Part shown: positions 1 to 10,549 of the stretch, one piece after another
Numbering within the stretch: position 1 is the stretch's first letter
Layout: the number at the start of each line of letters is the position of its first letter
Assembly (NCBI GenBank): GCA_963920525.1
Contig: OY986439.1
Coordinates: 17,827,319-17,891,318, forward strand
Length of the DNA: 64,000 nt
Source of the DNA: Dichetophora obliterata
Taxonomy: Eukaryota; Arthropoda; Insecta; Diptera; Sciomyzidae
Reading direction: 5' to 3'
The notes under the pieces: model-generated
The model's database searches: none
What the model was told of the DNA's origin: nothing
The model's input: only the letters and a program-made list of their open reading frames with translations
Made by a program: the position numbers and the translations under genes

Positions 1-483
1 AGTGTATGCAGAAAGATGAAACAAGTGTTTGATAAAAGCTCAGGATAGCATATTTTAATTAGCTCTATTTTTATGAAATATTAGTGGCTGCAAATTTTAA
101 TACTATGAAATTAAAAGGGGAACTTACATCCGATGACATATCGTTTTTTAAATATTTTCCTATCGTCAGTGCAGAAGTAGAAAGAATTTTGTCTGTTTAC
201 AAAAACATTTTGCCACATAATCGATGTTCCTTCAATTTTAATAACTTAAATATGTATTTTGTAATATACTGTAACGCTATGTACTAACATTTTATACAAA
301 AAATAGTAAATTTAATAATGTTTTATTTTTAAAGCTTTATTTTTTATTTTTTAACGTAATTGTTTGCGTTTTTTAGGTAATTTTTGTCAGATTTAAGGTA
401 ATTTTCTACAGTTTTTAGGTCATTGTGGTAATATTTTTAGATCATATCCTGCAGTGTTTTAAGTCATTAAAATCCAAGCCCTG
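1..483 (+). mobile_element. 3' end of a hAT-family DNA transposon, cut by the window edge
   Basis: The first 290 bases encode a hAT-type C-terminal segment (separate entry). About 180 bp downstream the sequence reaches AAATCCAAGCCCTG, ending at 483. Read inward this is CAGGGCTTGGATTT, a form typical of hAT terminal inverted repeats. The next eight bases, 484-491 (gttatcac), fit the hAT target-site pattern nTnnnnAn. The left terminus lies outside the window, so the pairing of repeats and the duplication cannot be confirmed. The assignment rests on protein similarity plus the TIR form. Confidence 0.6.
84..287 (+). pseudogene. hAT transposase C-terminal dimerisation segment (fragment)
   Basis: A 67-codon open stretch without an ATG at its start (it opens on GTG). 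Residues 22-43 and 60-65 contain the signature FKYFPIVSAEVERILSVYK ... FVIYCN. This matches the C-terminal pattern of hAT-derived transposases in insects (F-K-Y/F-x-P-I-x-S-x-x-V-E-R-x-x-S-x-Y-K, then a late C-N). In the family this segment mediates dimerisation and contributes the last part of the RNase-H-like fold. An AG at 82-83 (attag) just before the open stretch could be a splice acceptor from an upstream exon. The catalytic core is absent from the window, so activity cannot be judged. I call it a fragment of a transposase; confidence is high for the family and low for whether it is functional. Confidence 0.65.
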
Positions 484-491
484 GTTATCAC

Positions 492-1040
492 TGTTAATCC
501 CTTATATATAAAACAAACTTTTTTCCCTATTTGCCCCAATCGAAAATTTTTTAGAAAAACTAAAATGGTAACGTTAACAAAAAAAAAATTTTTCTTAAAA
601 CCACTTATTTTTGGGTGTTCAAACAAATGCAATATGGTAAGGATGTTTTTTTAAATATTTCTCTAGCTGCAGAAAGAACATTAAGCATTACTTTTTTTTA
701 ACGTAAGCTTATCCTTAAATTAAGACCGAGGTTTTGGCCGTCTTTTTTCGATTTGAAACCATTGTGTGCTGCCCTTACTTTGAATGCCGTTATATCTAAG
801 GACTGATCCACGTTTTTTGTCAAATATTGAAAACGAATAAGCATAAAAAAATTAATTCTGTTTATTCTTTAAAAACAAATAGTCAAATATTTCGGCCGAA
901 ATATTTCATATTAAAAAATCACCTAAAAATAAAAAAAACAATGAAATAATTAAAAAAAAAAATTATATAACTCTCAAAAATTTCCGTACATTTTGGGATT
1001 TATTTCATGTGCTTTGGGACTTATTTCATTATAATATTTT
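492..1040. other. AT-rich spacer, no gene seen
   Basis: Dominated by A and T runs. No open frame with family resemblance, no tRNA-like boxes and no clear repeat structure. Confidence 0.6.
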
Positions 1041-1130
1041 TATTTTAAAGAGATCAAGGAACCAAGGCATGCGCCTTATACAAACAAGGTTTGGTCTTTG
1101 ACCTGAAAGGAAATGGATTGATTTATTTAA
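1041..1130 (+). repeat. 90-bp dispersed repeat, copy 1 (second copy at 56897-56984)
   Basis: Contains ACCAAGGCATGCGCC followed by a segment with TTTGGTCTTTGACCTG. The whole block is nearly identical to 56897-56984, 55.8 kb away in the same orientation. Similarity stops on both sides at T-rich ends and at a shared GATTTATTTA edge. The second copy directly follows the end of an RNase H LINE, so this may be that LINE's 3' untranslated end or a short element that shares it. Confidence 0.75.
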
Positions 1131-1880
1131 AGGAATTACTCTTTTGAAAGTATTTTAATTTGGGAGTTAATTTATAATTTTTGGGAGCCATTTCATTACA
1201 TAAAAACTTATGCTTTCAACAAATTTGTGCACCGCTAAAAGGTTTTGTAATAAATTTTCCTTACACTTTTCAATGTAGTTACCAAGTACGAAATATTTCA
1301 TTTGCATTTTCGTTTCTTTCTTTTGGAACATTTAACAATTTTTCACAATATTTGAATTTAATAATTATGCAATTCACCTAAAGCTAGTAAATTCATGTAT
1401 AGAAGGAGTTAAAATCCATTAAATTATTATAATAAACAAATGTAATTTTCCCAGAAATTTTTAAACTTGATTCATTTCGTACAATAAAAAGATTTATCCT
1501 TTTAAAAATCGCTCGAATTTGTAAAAAATAAACCAATACCCCTTATTATTGGAACTTATTTCTTTTTTTTTCTCTTATACTTCATGAGTGCTCTTATACT
1601 CTTATACTTCGCGACATACTTCATGGCTATGGGATTTTTTTTATTTCCCTCTTTTCGGACTTATTTAAGTTTTTTTTATGTTTATTTTCTATGTTTAAAT
1701 ACAAATTCTAAATGTTTAGAATTCTAAATGTATAAATGTTAGATCAGGTTAGAACAATTATTTGCTCTAACGAATTTTTCCAAAGAAACAACAACATTTT
1801 CAAATATGAAATGGAAAACATCACTAGCTGATTTTATTGCAATTTCGGCCCTGCTACAGGCTTCATCAGAAATCTTTGTG
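1131..1880. other. AT-rich spacer
   Basis: No supported gene. A short local duplication (cttatactt/cttatactc) lies at about 1575-1610. The 60 bp before 1881 (GCCCTGCTACAGGCTTCATC region) are probably the body of the tRNA-derived SINE described next, read on the minus strand. Confidence 0.5.
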
Positions 1881-1950
1881 ATGCCGGCGAGAATCGAACC
1901 CAGGCCGTGACACGCCGTGCAAGCGAATTAGCGCACTACACCACAGAGGC
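1881..1950 (-). repeat. tRNA-like SINE head (tRNA-Val-like D arm)
   Basis: On the minus strand this reads GCCTCTGTGGTGTAGTGC ... GGTTCGATTCT ... CCGGCAT. It has an A box (TGGTGTAGTGC, complement of 1933-1943) and a B box (GGTTCGATTCT, complement of 1890-1900) at tRNA spacing, the internal Pol III promoter. The D-arm text closely resembles fly tRNA-Val. The acceptor and anticodon stems do not pair cleanly, so this is a tRNA-derived SINE head or pseudogene rather than a functional tRNA. Confidence 0.65.
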
Positions 1951-2043
1951 GATGAGATTTCAGTGTGAATTTCTCAGTTTTTCTCCCTTTCATATTTTTC
2001 TGTTATTGCTGTATTTTTGCTTTACTTAAGTTTTATGCTTATG

Positions 2044-3590
2044 TTATTATTATTTATTTATTTATTTAATTTACTGACAGATGGTAGAAAATCATATTAG
2101 TCAGAACTTAGTCTAGATACAAGGTAATAAATATTACAAAGTTAAATCTTAACTTAAGTTGACAAAAAAATCTTGCAAAGATTGCTTAAATACTTCCTTG
2201 GGCATGGAAAAATCTAAAAGAGTAATTGAAAACAAGTTATTGTACATTTTAAGTGCTCTAGTAATTGGTTCACATGCTGCATAGTTTGACTTGTAAGCTC
2301 TGATATAAAATGGTACACAACAACGCAAGTTTCTTGAAGGAATATTAAAATTTATACGTTCAAGAAGCGATGCGCAATCAATATTACCACTTATTAAAAT
2401 ACGAATAAACTCCAAGGCCTGAATTGTTCTTCTATCTTTCAGTGAGTTTACATGCAATAATTTACATCGTATACTATATGTTAGAGGCTCGGTAAAATTC
2501 AACGGCCTAAGTGCAAATTTCATAAATCTTTTCTGAATAGACTCAAGTCTATTAATATGAATATCATAGAAAGGACTCCAAATAAACGAGCAATATTCAA
2601 GCCATGACCTTACAAAGGCGGAGAACAAATATAAACGCGTATATGGATCATTAAAATCAGAGCTATTACGTTTTATAAAGGCTAACATCGAAAAAGCTTT
2701 TGGAATGATATAATCCAAATGTTTAGTAAAAAGGAATTTAGAGTCAAATACGACACCTAAATCACAGATTTGGTCATTAAACTTTAGGGAAATATTTTTA
2801 ACAGCATAGGTAGAAGCAATGTTATTAAATCGTTTAGAAAAAGTAACATGAAAACATTTTTTAAAATTAAGTGCAAATAGGTTCTTATCACACCACAAAA
2901 CTAGATTGGAAAGGTCAGCCTGAAGACTGTTAACATCCATAAGGGAACTTATCGATCTAAATAGTTTTAAATCGTCAGCAAAAAGCAAGTAGTTGCAGTT
3001 TTTAAAACAACTGCCAATATCATTAATAAATAAAAGAAATAACAGTGGTCCAAGAATACTACCTTGAGGCACCCCTGATGTAGCAAGAAAACCATACGAA
3101 TCGATGTTTTCAATAGAAACCACACAACGACGGTTTGAAAGATAAGAATTTATCCATCTCAGGAAAGTAGAGTGAAAACCCATCTTATTTAATTTAGCAA
3201 TTAAGGCATTATGGCACACCTTGTCGAAAGCTTTGGTGAAGTCTGTATAAATAACGTCAACTTGGCAGCCACTTTCGAAAGAGGAGATGCAATATTCAGA
3301 AAAAACAGCTAAATTTGTGACAGTGGAACGACCAGCAACAAATCCGTGTTGGAATGGGCTGATTGCGTTTTTCACTATAAAATAAAGTTTATCTTTTACA
3401 ATAGATTCAAAAAGTTTGGAGAATGTTGAAAGCTTTGAAATTGCTCTATAGTTTTCGACATCATTTTTTGAACCAGATTTAAAAACAGGAGTAACATAAG
3501 CAAATTTCCATTCATCAATGAAGACATGATATTTTACGCAAAAGCTTTGCTTTAAAAAACGAATCCTCAATTTAAAAAAATTTAATTAAA
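2044..3590 (-). mobile_element. 5'-truncated non-LTR retrotransposon (LINE A), minus strand
   Basis: Holds an intact RT frame (2149-3570). Downstream on the minus strand there is a short 3' UTR and then a tail of AAAT/TAA units at about 2044-2070. RT-like reading fades just upstream of 3590, so the endonuclease and ORF1 are missing, as expected for incomplete target-primed reverse transcription. The element is a relative of the broken copy at 7973-9800 but has a different tail repeat. Confidence 0.8.
2149..3570 (-). CDS. Reverse transcriptase of a Jockey/CR1-group LINE (N-terminally truncated)
   Basis: 473 codons with no internal stop. It would copy element RNA into DNA at a nicked target site. 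RT motifs appear in order: DEWKFAYVTPVFKSG near residues 19-33; motif A YTDFTKAFDKV with catalytic D110; motif B SGVPQGSILGPLL at about 165-177; motif C LLFADDLKLF with the catalytic DD pair at 199-200; and a thumb-like DLGVVFDSK segment further on. The C-terminal 150 residues carry the usual HxN/R-rich tail of this group. A full-length protein of the group would have an APE-type endonuclease and about 400 more residues at the N terminus; these are absent. The annotated ATG is only the first Met after truncation. With every core residue present and no stop, this looks like a fairly young insertion. Clade placement within Jockey/CR1 is uncertain. Confidence 0.88.
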   Translation of the reverse strand: MRIRFLKQSFCVKYHVFIDEWKFAYVTPVFKSGSKNDVENYRAISKLSTFSKLFESIVKDKLYFIVKNAISPFQHGFVAGRSTVTNLAVFSEYCISSFESGCQVDVIYTDFTKAFDKVCHNALIAKLNKMGFHSTFLRWINSYLSNRRCVVSIENIDSYGFLATSGVPQGSILGPLLFLLFINDIGSCFKNCNYLLFADDLKLFRSISSLMDVNSLQADLSNLVLWCDKNLFALNFKKCFHVTFSKRFNNIASTYAVKNISLKFNDQICDLGVVFDSKFLFTKHLDYIIPKAFSMLAFIKRNSSDFNDPYTRLYLFSAFVRSWLEYCSFIWSPFYDIHINRLESIQKRFMKFALRPLNFTEPLTYSIRCKLLHVNSLKDRRTIQALEFIRILISGNIDCASLLERINFNIPSRNLRCCVPFYIRAYKSNYAACEPITRALKMYNNLFSITLLDFSMPKEVFKQSLQDFFVNLS

Positions 3591-3599
3591 GCAATAGCT

Positions 3600-6021
3600 C
3601 TTACAAAGTGACGTCACCTTAATAATAAGACCATTAAAGTTTCGAATATACTAAAACACGGACGAGAGGAAAGTTCAACTTCGGCAAAGTCAAAGATAAT
3701 TCCTTTCTAGTTTTCATTAATTTGACGATTGTGCTGTGATGTGCTCCAGTTGTGCTTCAATGTGATGCATTTATTTTAAAAAAATTTCCATATTCACAAG
3801 TTTTAAAATTTCAATTCAATTGTAATGCATGTTAAATTGCATATAATTTTTCTGAGTACAAAAAACCATTTTAAATTCGTCCAAGAAAAACAATCTCAGA
3901 ATCCGCGTTTACGTAAAAACTGTTGAATTTTTAATTTATTTTCTTTTTTATTCAATTCAATGTCAGTGCCGATACTTTTTATATATTATTTACATACATT
4001 TTGTTTGTATCCATGAAACAAAAATTTAATTGTGGTTACAGCTTATATAATTAAATGCATTTTACTAAGCTGTGGCAAGCGTTTTTAAACCCAATAAAAA
4101 AAAACAACCGGCAGATTTAAAGAAGCGTGAACTACAGCTGCTGCATTCAGTATCTAGAGCTTAAAAATGTTGAATTTTCAGCAAAAACAAAAACATAACA
4201 AGAATGCGGGCCAGCTGGACGAACTGAAATGTCACCGCGCTGTCACTGCTTTGCGTAACCAAAGCTCTTGCTTGCTGGTTGGCTGACTGACTGTTGTTTC
4301 TATAACTTCCCACCAGCATCTTTTTCGTTCTCCACCAACACTGGTATCTACAATTTTCTCCAGTGTCATCATTCTTCGTCGTCGTCGTTGTGCTTTTGTG
4401 CTATTTTATCGCCTGACTAAAAGCAAGCAAAAGAAAATAAACCAAAGCAAAAGCACAACAACATGAAGCACTGTCGGCAAACGTAGCAAAAAACCTAAGC
4501 GTACAGAAACGTAAGCGTTGACCAAGGATGTCGCCAAGTCAGGACATGCTATGCTGAACATGAAGGCGGCAGTCGACGAACGTTTTTGCTGGCATCCGCT
4601 CGGTGTTGGCGATTTACGAACCAGTCAACAAGAGTGACAAGAGGAAAGCACGACCAACAAAATACGGCTAAATGACAAAAGTACAATAATAAAAACCATA
4701 AAACAAAAAGCGAATAAAACATCTAGACGAAGATGTGCATGTGAATGTGAACAAGGACGAACATTCGTTGCAGCACACTAGAACGCACTAGAGGGAAAAA
4801 AACAGTCCCAGGAATTGGCTTTATTTTAATAGTCATTGCAGTCGTTGTCTGATGTCTCAAGTTTCGCAAATACCAGATTTTTGCAACATTTAATATTCTC
4901 CTTAGCTATGCTGCTCATTAAAATACTTGTGGCAAAACGTAGCTGTTGATTTTTGGTTCTCTCTTTTTGGAGGACATTAAAAATGCAGAAATTAAAAAAT
5001 TACATCTAATAAATAATCTTTTTAGTCCCATTCCATTAAAGCGCTTCGCTGCGGTCTTTTGGCTCTATCTAAAAACTTTTTCTCTACATAGTTATTTGCA
5101 ACTTTTCGCTAATTTCCCGTTTGTGGTGGTAATTGTTACCAACCAGCACTCATATATTTTCATAAAATGTTCACATTTCCATGACAGTCAGTTTTTGGTT
5201 GCATGAGTTTGAGCTATACGCAGTTTTTGCTTAAGCATAGCTCAAATTTATGTAACATTAGCTAAACAATGAGACAGTTTTGAGTTTAATATCTAGGTTA
5301 AATGGTTCATTCGTTCTGTTTTGCAAAAGTTATGCGATACACACAAGAATGCAACCAATCAGACTTAGCGCAGATCACTTAGTTGCATTTTTAAACAAAC
5401 TCGTGATCAAATTTACATAACAAGATCCGCGTCAATGTAGAGTTGCAACTAAGAGTAAATTGTTTGTTGATCTGTAATATCAAAGGGCTATAGATATGGA
5501 AACGTGATAAAAGCGACTGCTTCATAAATACAATTTAGCAGCTAGAGACCTTCGGTGCTTGTGACAAATTATCTGATACATAGTTTCTAACACACTGATG
5601 GCATGTAGCTTACACAGTAAGCGGGAACCTGAGTAGGTTTTCTGAATATAATGAACAAGTAAGAAAATAACGCACGAAATTCAACATAATTTCGAGAGGA
5701 CAACGCAAACAAAATGGTATAAAATTTAAATAAAACCAGTCAGCTAGTCAAAAATGAAGTTAGCTAGTCACAACTACCGATGTGAAGTTAGCCCAAAATC
5801 TTTATTCCAAATTTTTTAACTCAACCCAACTTTTGAATTCGCCGTAAAACTCATCCCAAACATTTTATTTCGCCTTAAATTCTTTAAAGTGGCAAAAAAT
5901 ATGTATAGTATGTGGCATGAAAATACGTATAGTATTGCAAAAATACAACCTAAATAGTAAAATTTTGGCTGAAATGCAAAAAACAAATATTTTTGTATAA
6001 AGGTCAGAATTCCAAATTTTT
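3600..6021. other. Spacer with a GC-richer, promoter-like stretch at about 4130-4760
   Basis: No supported coding gene. From about 4130 to 4760 the sequence becomes richer in G+C and in CAA/GTC triplets, like 5' UTR or enhancer DNA near fly genes (for example the CGTCGTCGTCG run at about 4377-4388). It contains only very short frames. The rest is AT-rich. A small imperfect inverted repeat lies at about 5365-5485 (gatcacttagttgca ... tgcaactaag). Confidence 0.4.
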
Positions 6022-6548
6022 TTAGCCCATTAACCGCGGCTCCCAAATTCTTCGTACAAGTTTTACAAAATTTCATGTGCTTTTTTATATTAATCACAGG
6101 AACTACCACATCAAATATAAACTTTGCAGCTTTTACCGTTGTCGAGATATGAAATGGGTATTAAAATATCCAACCGTCGTTAATGTGCTCTAAATGGGAA
6201 CAAATTCATTCTGAAACGACTGCACAGTTTAATATCATGAATTATCTATCAATAGCAGGTATAGTTGGTCAATTGTCTAAGAGAGCTTTTCCATTTTTTA
6301 AAAATATAAAATTTTTTACAACTGATAACACAAATTTTATGATTTTTAAACTTAATAACTTTTGACTTTGAATATGTTATAGTTAAATTTCTTGAAACAC
6401 TTTAAAAACAATTCATAGCTCTATATTTTCTTAAAGCAACAAACAAAAAATTAGACACTTTGTTGCCGTTGCCAATTTTGAGATATGATCAATTCTACAG
6501 AAGCATTATCATGGATAAAAAAATACCCAACCGCGGTTAATGGGTTAA
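6022..6548. mobile_element. piggyBac-like MITE 1 (TTAA-type ends, 527 bp)
   Basis: Left end TTAGCCCATTAACCGCGG (6022-6039). The complement of the right end is TTAACCCATTAACCGCGG (6531-6548). The ends match except for TTAG versus TTAA. TTAA target sites with TIRs starting CCC are the hallmark of the piggyBac superfamily. There is no transposase frame inside, so it is non-autonomous. A second internal copy of the end-like text occurs near 6168 (ccaaccgtcgttaatg). Length agrees closely with the elements at 39176 and 59890. Confidence 0.6.
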
Positions 6549-6559
6549 ACAAAAAAAAA

Positions 6560-7930
6560 ATTAACGAGATTGAAGAGGTTGACTCTACGTTTTTGGTCAA
6601 AAATTTTGTTCAAAAATGTATTTTAATGTGTCAGATCGACTGACACTATGCTCAAGTCCCGCTCTATCGTCCTACCTATATTTGGGCTGAGGTCCAAAAC
6701 ATTGTGATTTTTGTATAAAAGTAAGAATTCTACACCCAAAAACATGCCCCAAAACAAAATATTTCTTTCTGAATTTAAAATATGTGAGCAGATGGAAAAT
6801 TTATGATTTTAGTTTTAATCCCAATATTGCTATCTATCGTCCTTAATACCGTAAAATGGTCTCTAAGTAAAATACTCAGTTCAGAATAACAAAAATTAAT
6901 TATTAAAACAAAGAAAACTATAGAAGATGAAACGGTTTCACTCTACAATTTTGTTCAAAAAATTATTTTTATGTGTTTGATTAAATGGCGCTATGCTGAA
7001 GTCCCGCTATATTGTCCTTGTTACATTAATTTGGGCTGAAGTGCAAAAAATCGTGGTGTTTGTATGAGAGTAAGAATTCCACACCCCAAAGCTTGCCCCA
7101 AAACAAACCGTACCATATTGAATTTTGGATACGTTGTAGCTCATAGCAAGCGGATGATTTTAGTCCTTAGCCCCAAAAATTTCTATCTATCGTCGTTTAT
7201 ACCGTAATATGGTCTTGAAGTACAATACTCAGTTCAGATTTAAAAATTTTACTTCAAGACCATTTTAAGTTATGAAGGACGATAGATAGCAATTTTTGGA
7301 TTAAGGATTAAAATAAGCAGTAGGCTATTAGCTATCACATATTGAAAATCCAGGATGGAACGGTTTGGTTTGGACATATTTTTTGGTGTGGAATTCTTAC
7401 TTTCATACATATATCACGATTTTTTGCACTTCAGCCTAAGTTTAGGTACCAAGGACGATAGAGCGGGACTTGGATATAGTGCAGTTCGAGTAAGCACATT
7501 CATGTAATTTTTTTAACAAAACTGTAGAGTGGAACATTTTCACTATTTATAATTTTTTCGTTGTAAAAATAAATTATTCTTTTTTTAAGCTGAGTATTTT
7601 ACTTCAAGGCTATTTTACGGTATGAAGAACGATAGATAGCAAATTTGGAATTAAAGAAAAAATCATCAATTCGCCATCTGCTATAATACATTCAAAATTC
7701 AGGATGAAACGTTATGTTTTGGGGCAAGTTTTGGTGTGTGGAATTTTTATTTTCATACAAAAGTCCCGATTTTTTTTACTTCACCCCAAATTTAGGTACC
7801 AAGGACGATAGAGTGGGACTTGAGCATGGTGCCATTCGATTTGCACATCAAAATACATTCTAAAATTTAGGATGAAACCTTTTAATTTTCCATCATTTTT
7901 TCGATTTTTTTTCAAAAAAATAACTTTTTA
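6560..7930. repeat. Forward-forward-reverse-reverse foldback of a ~345-bp unit
   Basis: Two direct copies (about 6560-6895 and 6910-7236) are followed by two inverted copies (about 7245-7560 and 7565-7930). Landmarks: TATCTATCGTC followed by ACCGTAA at 6831 and 7182, inverted at about 7276 and 7630; CAAGTCCCGCTCTATCG at 6653 with its relative at 6999, inverted at about 7455 and 7808. The axis is near 7236. A transcript could fold into a stem of more than 600 bp. No protein frame is present. Confidence 0.8.
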
Positions 7931-7972
7931 TCTGAACTTAGTTTCTTAGTGTGAATCCGAAGCTAGCAATTT

Positions 7973-9800
7973 GTTTAGTTTAGTTTAGTTGATTCAGTCT
8001 ATGGATCATTCAATTCCTTACAGACTAGAGAAAATAACAATTAAGTTACAATTAATAAAATAATCATAATAAAAATAATAAAACACAAATTTAAGCTTAA
8101 ATTATGTTAAAACAAACTAGCAACAAAATTTTTAAAAGATGATTTCGACATTGAAAAATCAAACAAGTACCTAGACGATAATTCATTATATAAACATAAA
8201 GACCTTGTTATAGGCCCATTTAAGGCATAATTCGTTCGATGGATTTTAATGAAAAATAGCTTAAAATAACGCAACTGCCTTGGTGGTATATTGAAATGAA
8301 TCAAACTCAAAAGCATAGGGTCATCAATATTACTGCATATTATATCATAGATGAAAATTAAAGAGGTTATTTTCCTCCTGATTTCGAGCGTCTTTAAACC
8401 CATCAGTAGACATCGCACATGATAAGTTGGTAAGTCAAACCTACAGTTAGTGCAATGAAGCATATACTTTGTAGCGATTTTTTGAACTTTTTTGAGCCTC
8501 AACGAATGAATTGTAGCTGAAGGGTTCCAAATTAAAGAAGCCTATTCTAATCCTGACCTGACCAGAGAACAGAGAACAGTGCTTTAAATGTATAGGGATC
8601 TTTAAATTCTTGACTATTCCTACGAATAAAGGCAAGCAAGGAAAAAACTTTAGGCAACAAGAAGTTTAAGTGCTCAACAAAGGTAAATTTGGAATCAAAG
8701 ATGACGCCCAGGTCCCGAATTGTATTTACTCTTTGAAGAGGTATATCGGAAATGGAATAAGAAGTCAAGATAATATTACTAGATTTACTAAAAGTGGCAT
8801 GGTAGCATTTACTTATGTTCAGAGGTAACCCATTGCGGATACTCCATACAAAGACATTGTCCAGATCTGCTTGCAGTAAGGCCGAGTCACCAAAGGAGTA
8901 AATTTTTGCAAACAATTTGAGATCATCAGCAAAAGGAAGATAATTTGCAAAATGAAAACATTGTGTTATATCATTAATATAAAGCACAAAAAACAAAGGT
9001 CCTAAAATACTACCCTGAGGGACACCAGAGGTTGCTGGATAGAAATATGAATGCGTATTATCAATCGAGACAAAACAAACTCTTCCACTAAGATAAGACT
9101 TTATCCATTCCAGAAATATCAAATGGAGCCCAATTTACTTAGTTTAGCCACGAGAACCTTATGGGAGACTTTATCGAAAGCTTTTGAAAAATCCGTGTAA
9201 AGCGCATCAATTTGAAAGCCAGATTCAAAAGCAGAGATGCAGTAATTAGAAAAGAGGGAAAGATTAGTAACAGTGAACTTTCCGGCTACAAACCCATGCT
9301 GCTCAGGACAGATACAAAGCTTTAAAAGAAAGCAAAGCTTCTTCTTGATAATTGACTCAAAGAGTTTTGAGACAATTTTCAATTTGGAGATAGAGCGGTA
9401 GTTGCCAACATCATTCTTTTGTCCGCTTTTGAAATTGGACTTATAGCTGCAATCTTCCAAGACTCAAAGAAAGAACCAGATGAAAGTGACTTATTAAAGA
9501 TAAAACAAAGAGGTTCAGCTAATGCGATGCACGCTGTTTAAATAAAATAGCACAAAAACCATCATTATCAGACTTACTTGAGGATTTGAGGAGGGACAAT
9601 GCATTGCGAACATCCTCAATTGAAACTGACATAGAGCCAATATAAGCTCTAGACACAATGTTTTCCAAAATAGATTGATCAAACCACGAGTCGTCATCAA
9701 CAAAGTTAGATTTAAAATAATCGGCAAAAAGATTCACTGTATCTCTATTAGAAGAAGAAATCCTACCTTCAAAGAACATTGAAGTTGGAATCTAAGAACC
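7973..9800 (-). mobile_element. 5'-truncated, frameshifted LINE (LINE B), minus strand
   Basis: Related to LINE A by protein but broken into several frames (next entry). After the C-terminal codons there is a roughly 120-bp AT-rich 3' UTR and a tail of repeated AAACT units (complement of 7973-7990). Coding resemblance at the 5' side is lost near 9800. Confidence 0.78.
8107..9779 (-). pseudogene. Broken Jockey/CR1-group reverse transcriptase
   Basis: On the minus strand, successive frames give: the inter-domain region before RT (9779-9519, MFFEGRISSSNRDTVNLFAD); the RT N-terminal part with FKSGQKNDVGNYRSISKL and motif A YTDFSKAFDKV (9460-9119); RT motifs B and C, SGVPQGSILGPLF and LPFADDLKLF (9122-8547); and the C-terminal tail (8502-8107). 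Frame changes near 9480-9520, 9120 and 8550 make it non-functional. In the family this enzyme carries out target-primed reverse transcription. Order and residues match LINE A throughout (for example GFVAGKFTVTNL versus GFVAGRSTVTNL), so the two are members of related subfamilies. Confidence 0.85.
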
Positions 9801-10486
9801 ATTCTTTCAATTTGGAGAAGAGGTGACAAATTTATTAAATACATGTAAATTTTGCAAAAAAAAATTATGTTTAACTCAATTTCGTACCGCGGCGATTTCA
9901 ATATTTAGATATGATTTGCGGCGAATTATGCAAAAACTTGGGCTTAAAATTTTGGGCTATCTTCACAGGAGTTGATATTGTAATGCATAAATGTAAGCAA
10001 GACGTGGCAAAACCTATTTCGTGTTGTTTAGGTTTCATAGATTAAGTTCATTATCAATTCTAACAAAGTTTTACAGTGAAGTCTTTATTTTTAGAACTGT
10101 TGTTGTTCCCTGAGATTTAAAACTATATATTTTTTTTTAATTAATTTATCAACCTTTTCGGGTAGAAAATTTCCCTTTTTGAATATTTTGCTGGACTGAA
10201 ATGCTTCTCAAAACAATGTTTTTGTTTAGAAATTCAAAGTTTAGAATTTCTCTAAACAAATTTTGTTTAGAGTTCAAAACTATGCAAAAATTATGCTTTT
10301 ATTTATTTGGAAATGAGTTTAGAAAAGTAAATAAATAGTTTACTATTTAAATATTATAGTTTTATGAACATTGTTTCTTCTTTTTTTTTGTGGGTTTTTA
10401 AAACTATCTTACGCTGATTTGAAAATATGCATTAATGTATAACTGTGTTTCTGATTCCATCAATAAAAAATGGAAAAATATGTCAA
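9801..10486. other. AT-rich spacer
   Basis: No gene. A short inverted motif (gtttagaaatt ... aatttctctaaac) lies at about 10220-10260. Confidence 0.5.
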
Positions 10487-10549
10487 TACGGGGGATTGAA
10501 CTCTTAACCTTACTGATACTAGTTCATTTTCTACTACCACTCGGCTTAA
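10487..10549 (-). repeat. tRNA-like segment (Ser/Leu-type D arm), possible SINE head
   Basis: The minus strand reads AAGCCGAGTGGTAGTAG and then, at tRNA spacing, GAGTTCAATCCC. The first resembles a class-II tRNA A box (GGCCGAGTGGT), the second a B box (GGTTCAANNCC). The stems are poor and there is no long variable arm, so this is a relic or SINE head rather than a working tRNA. Confidence 0.4.
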
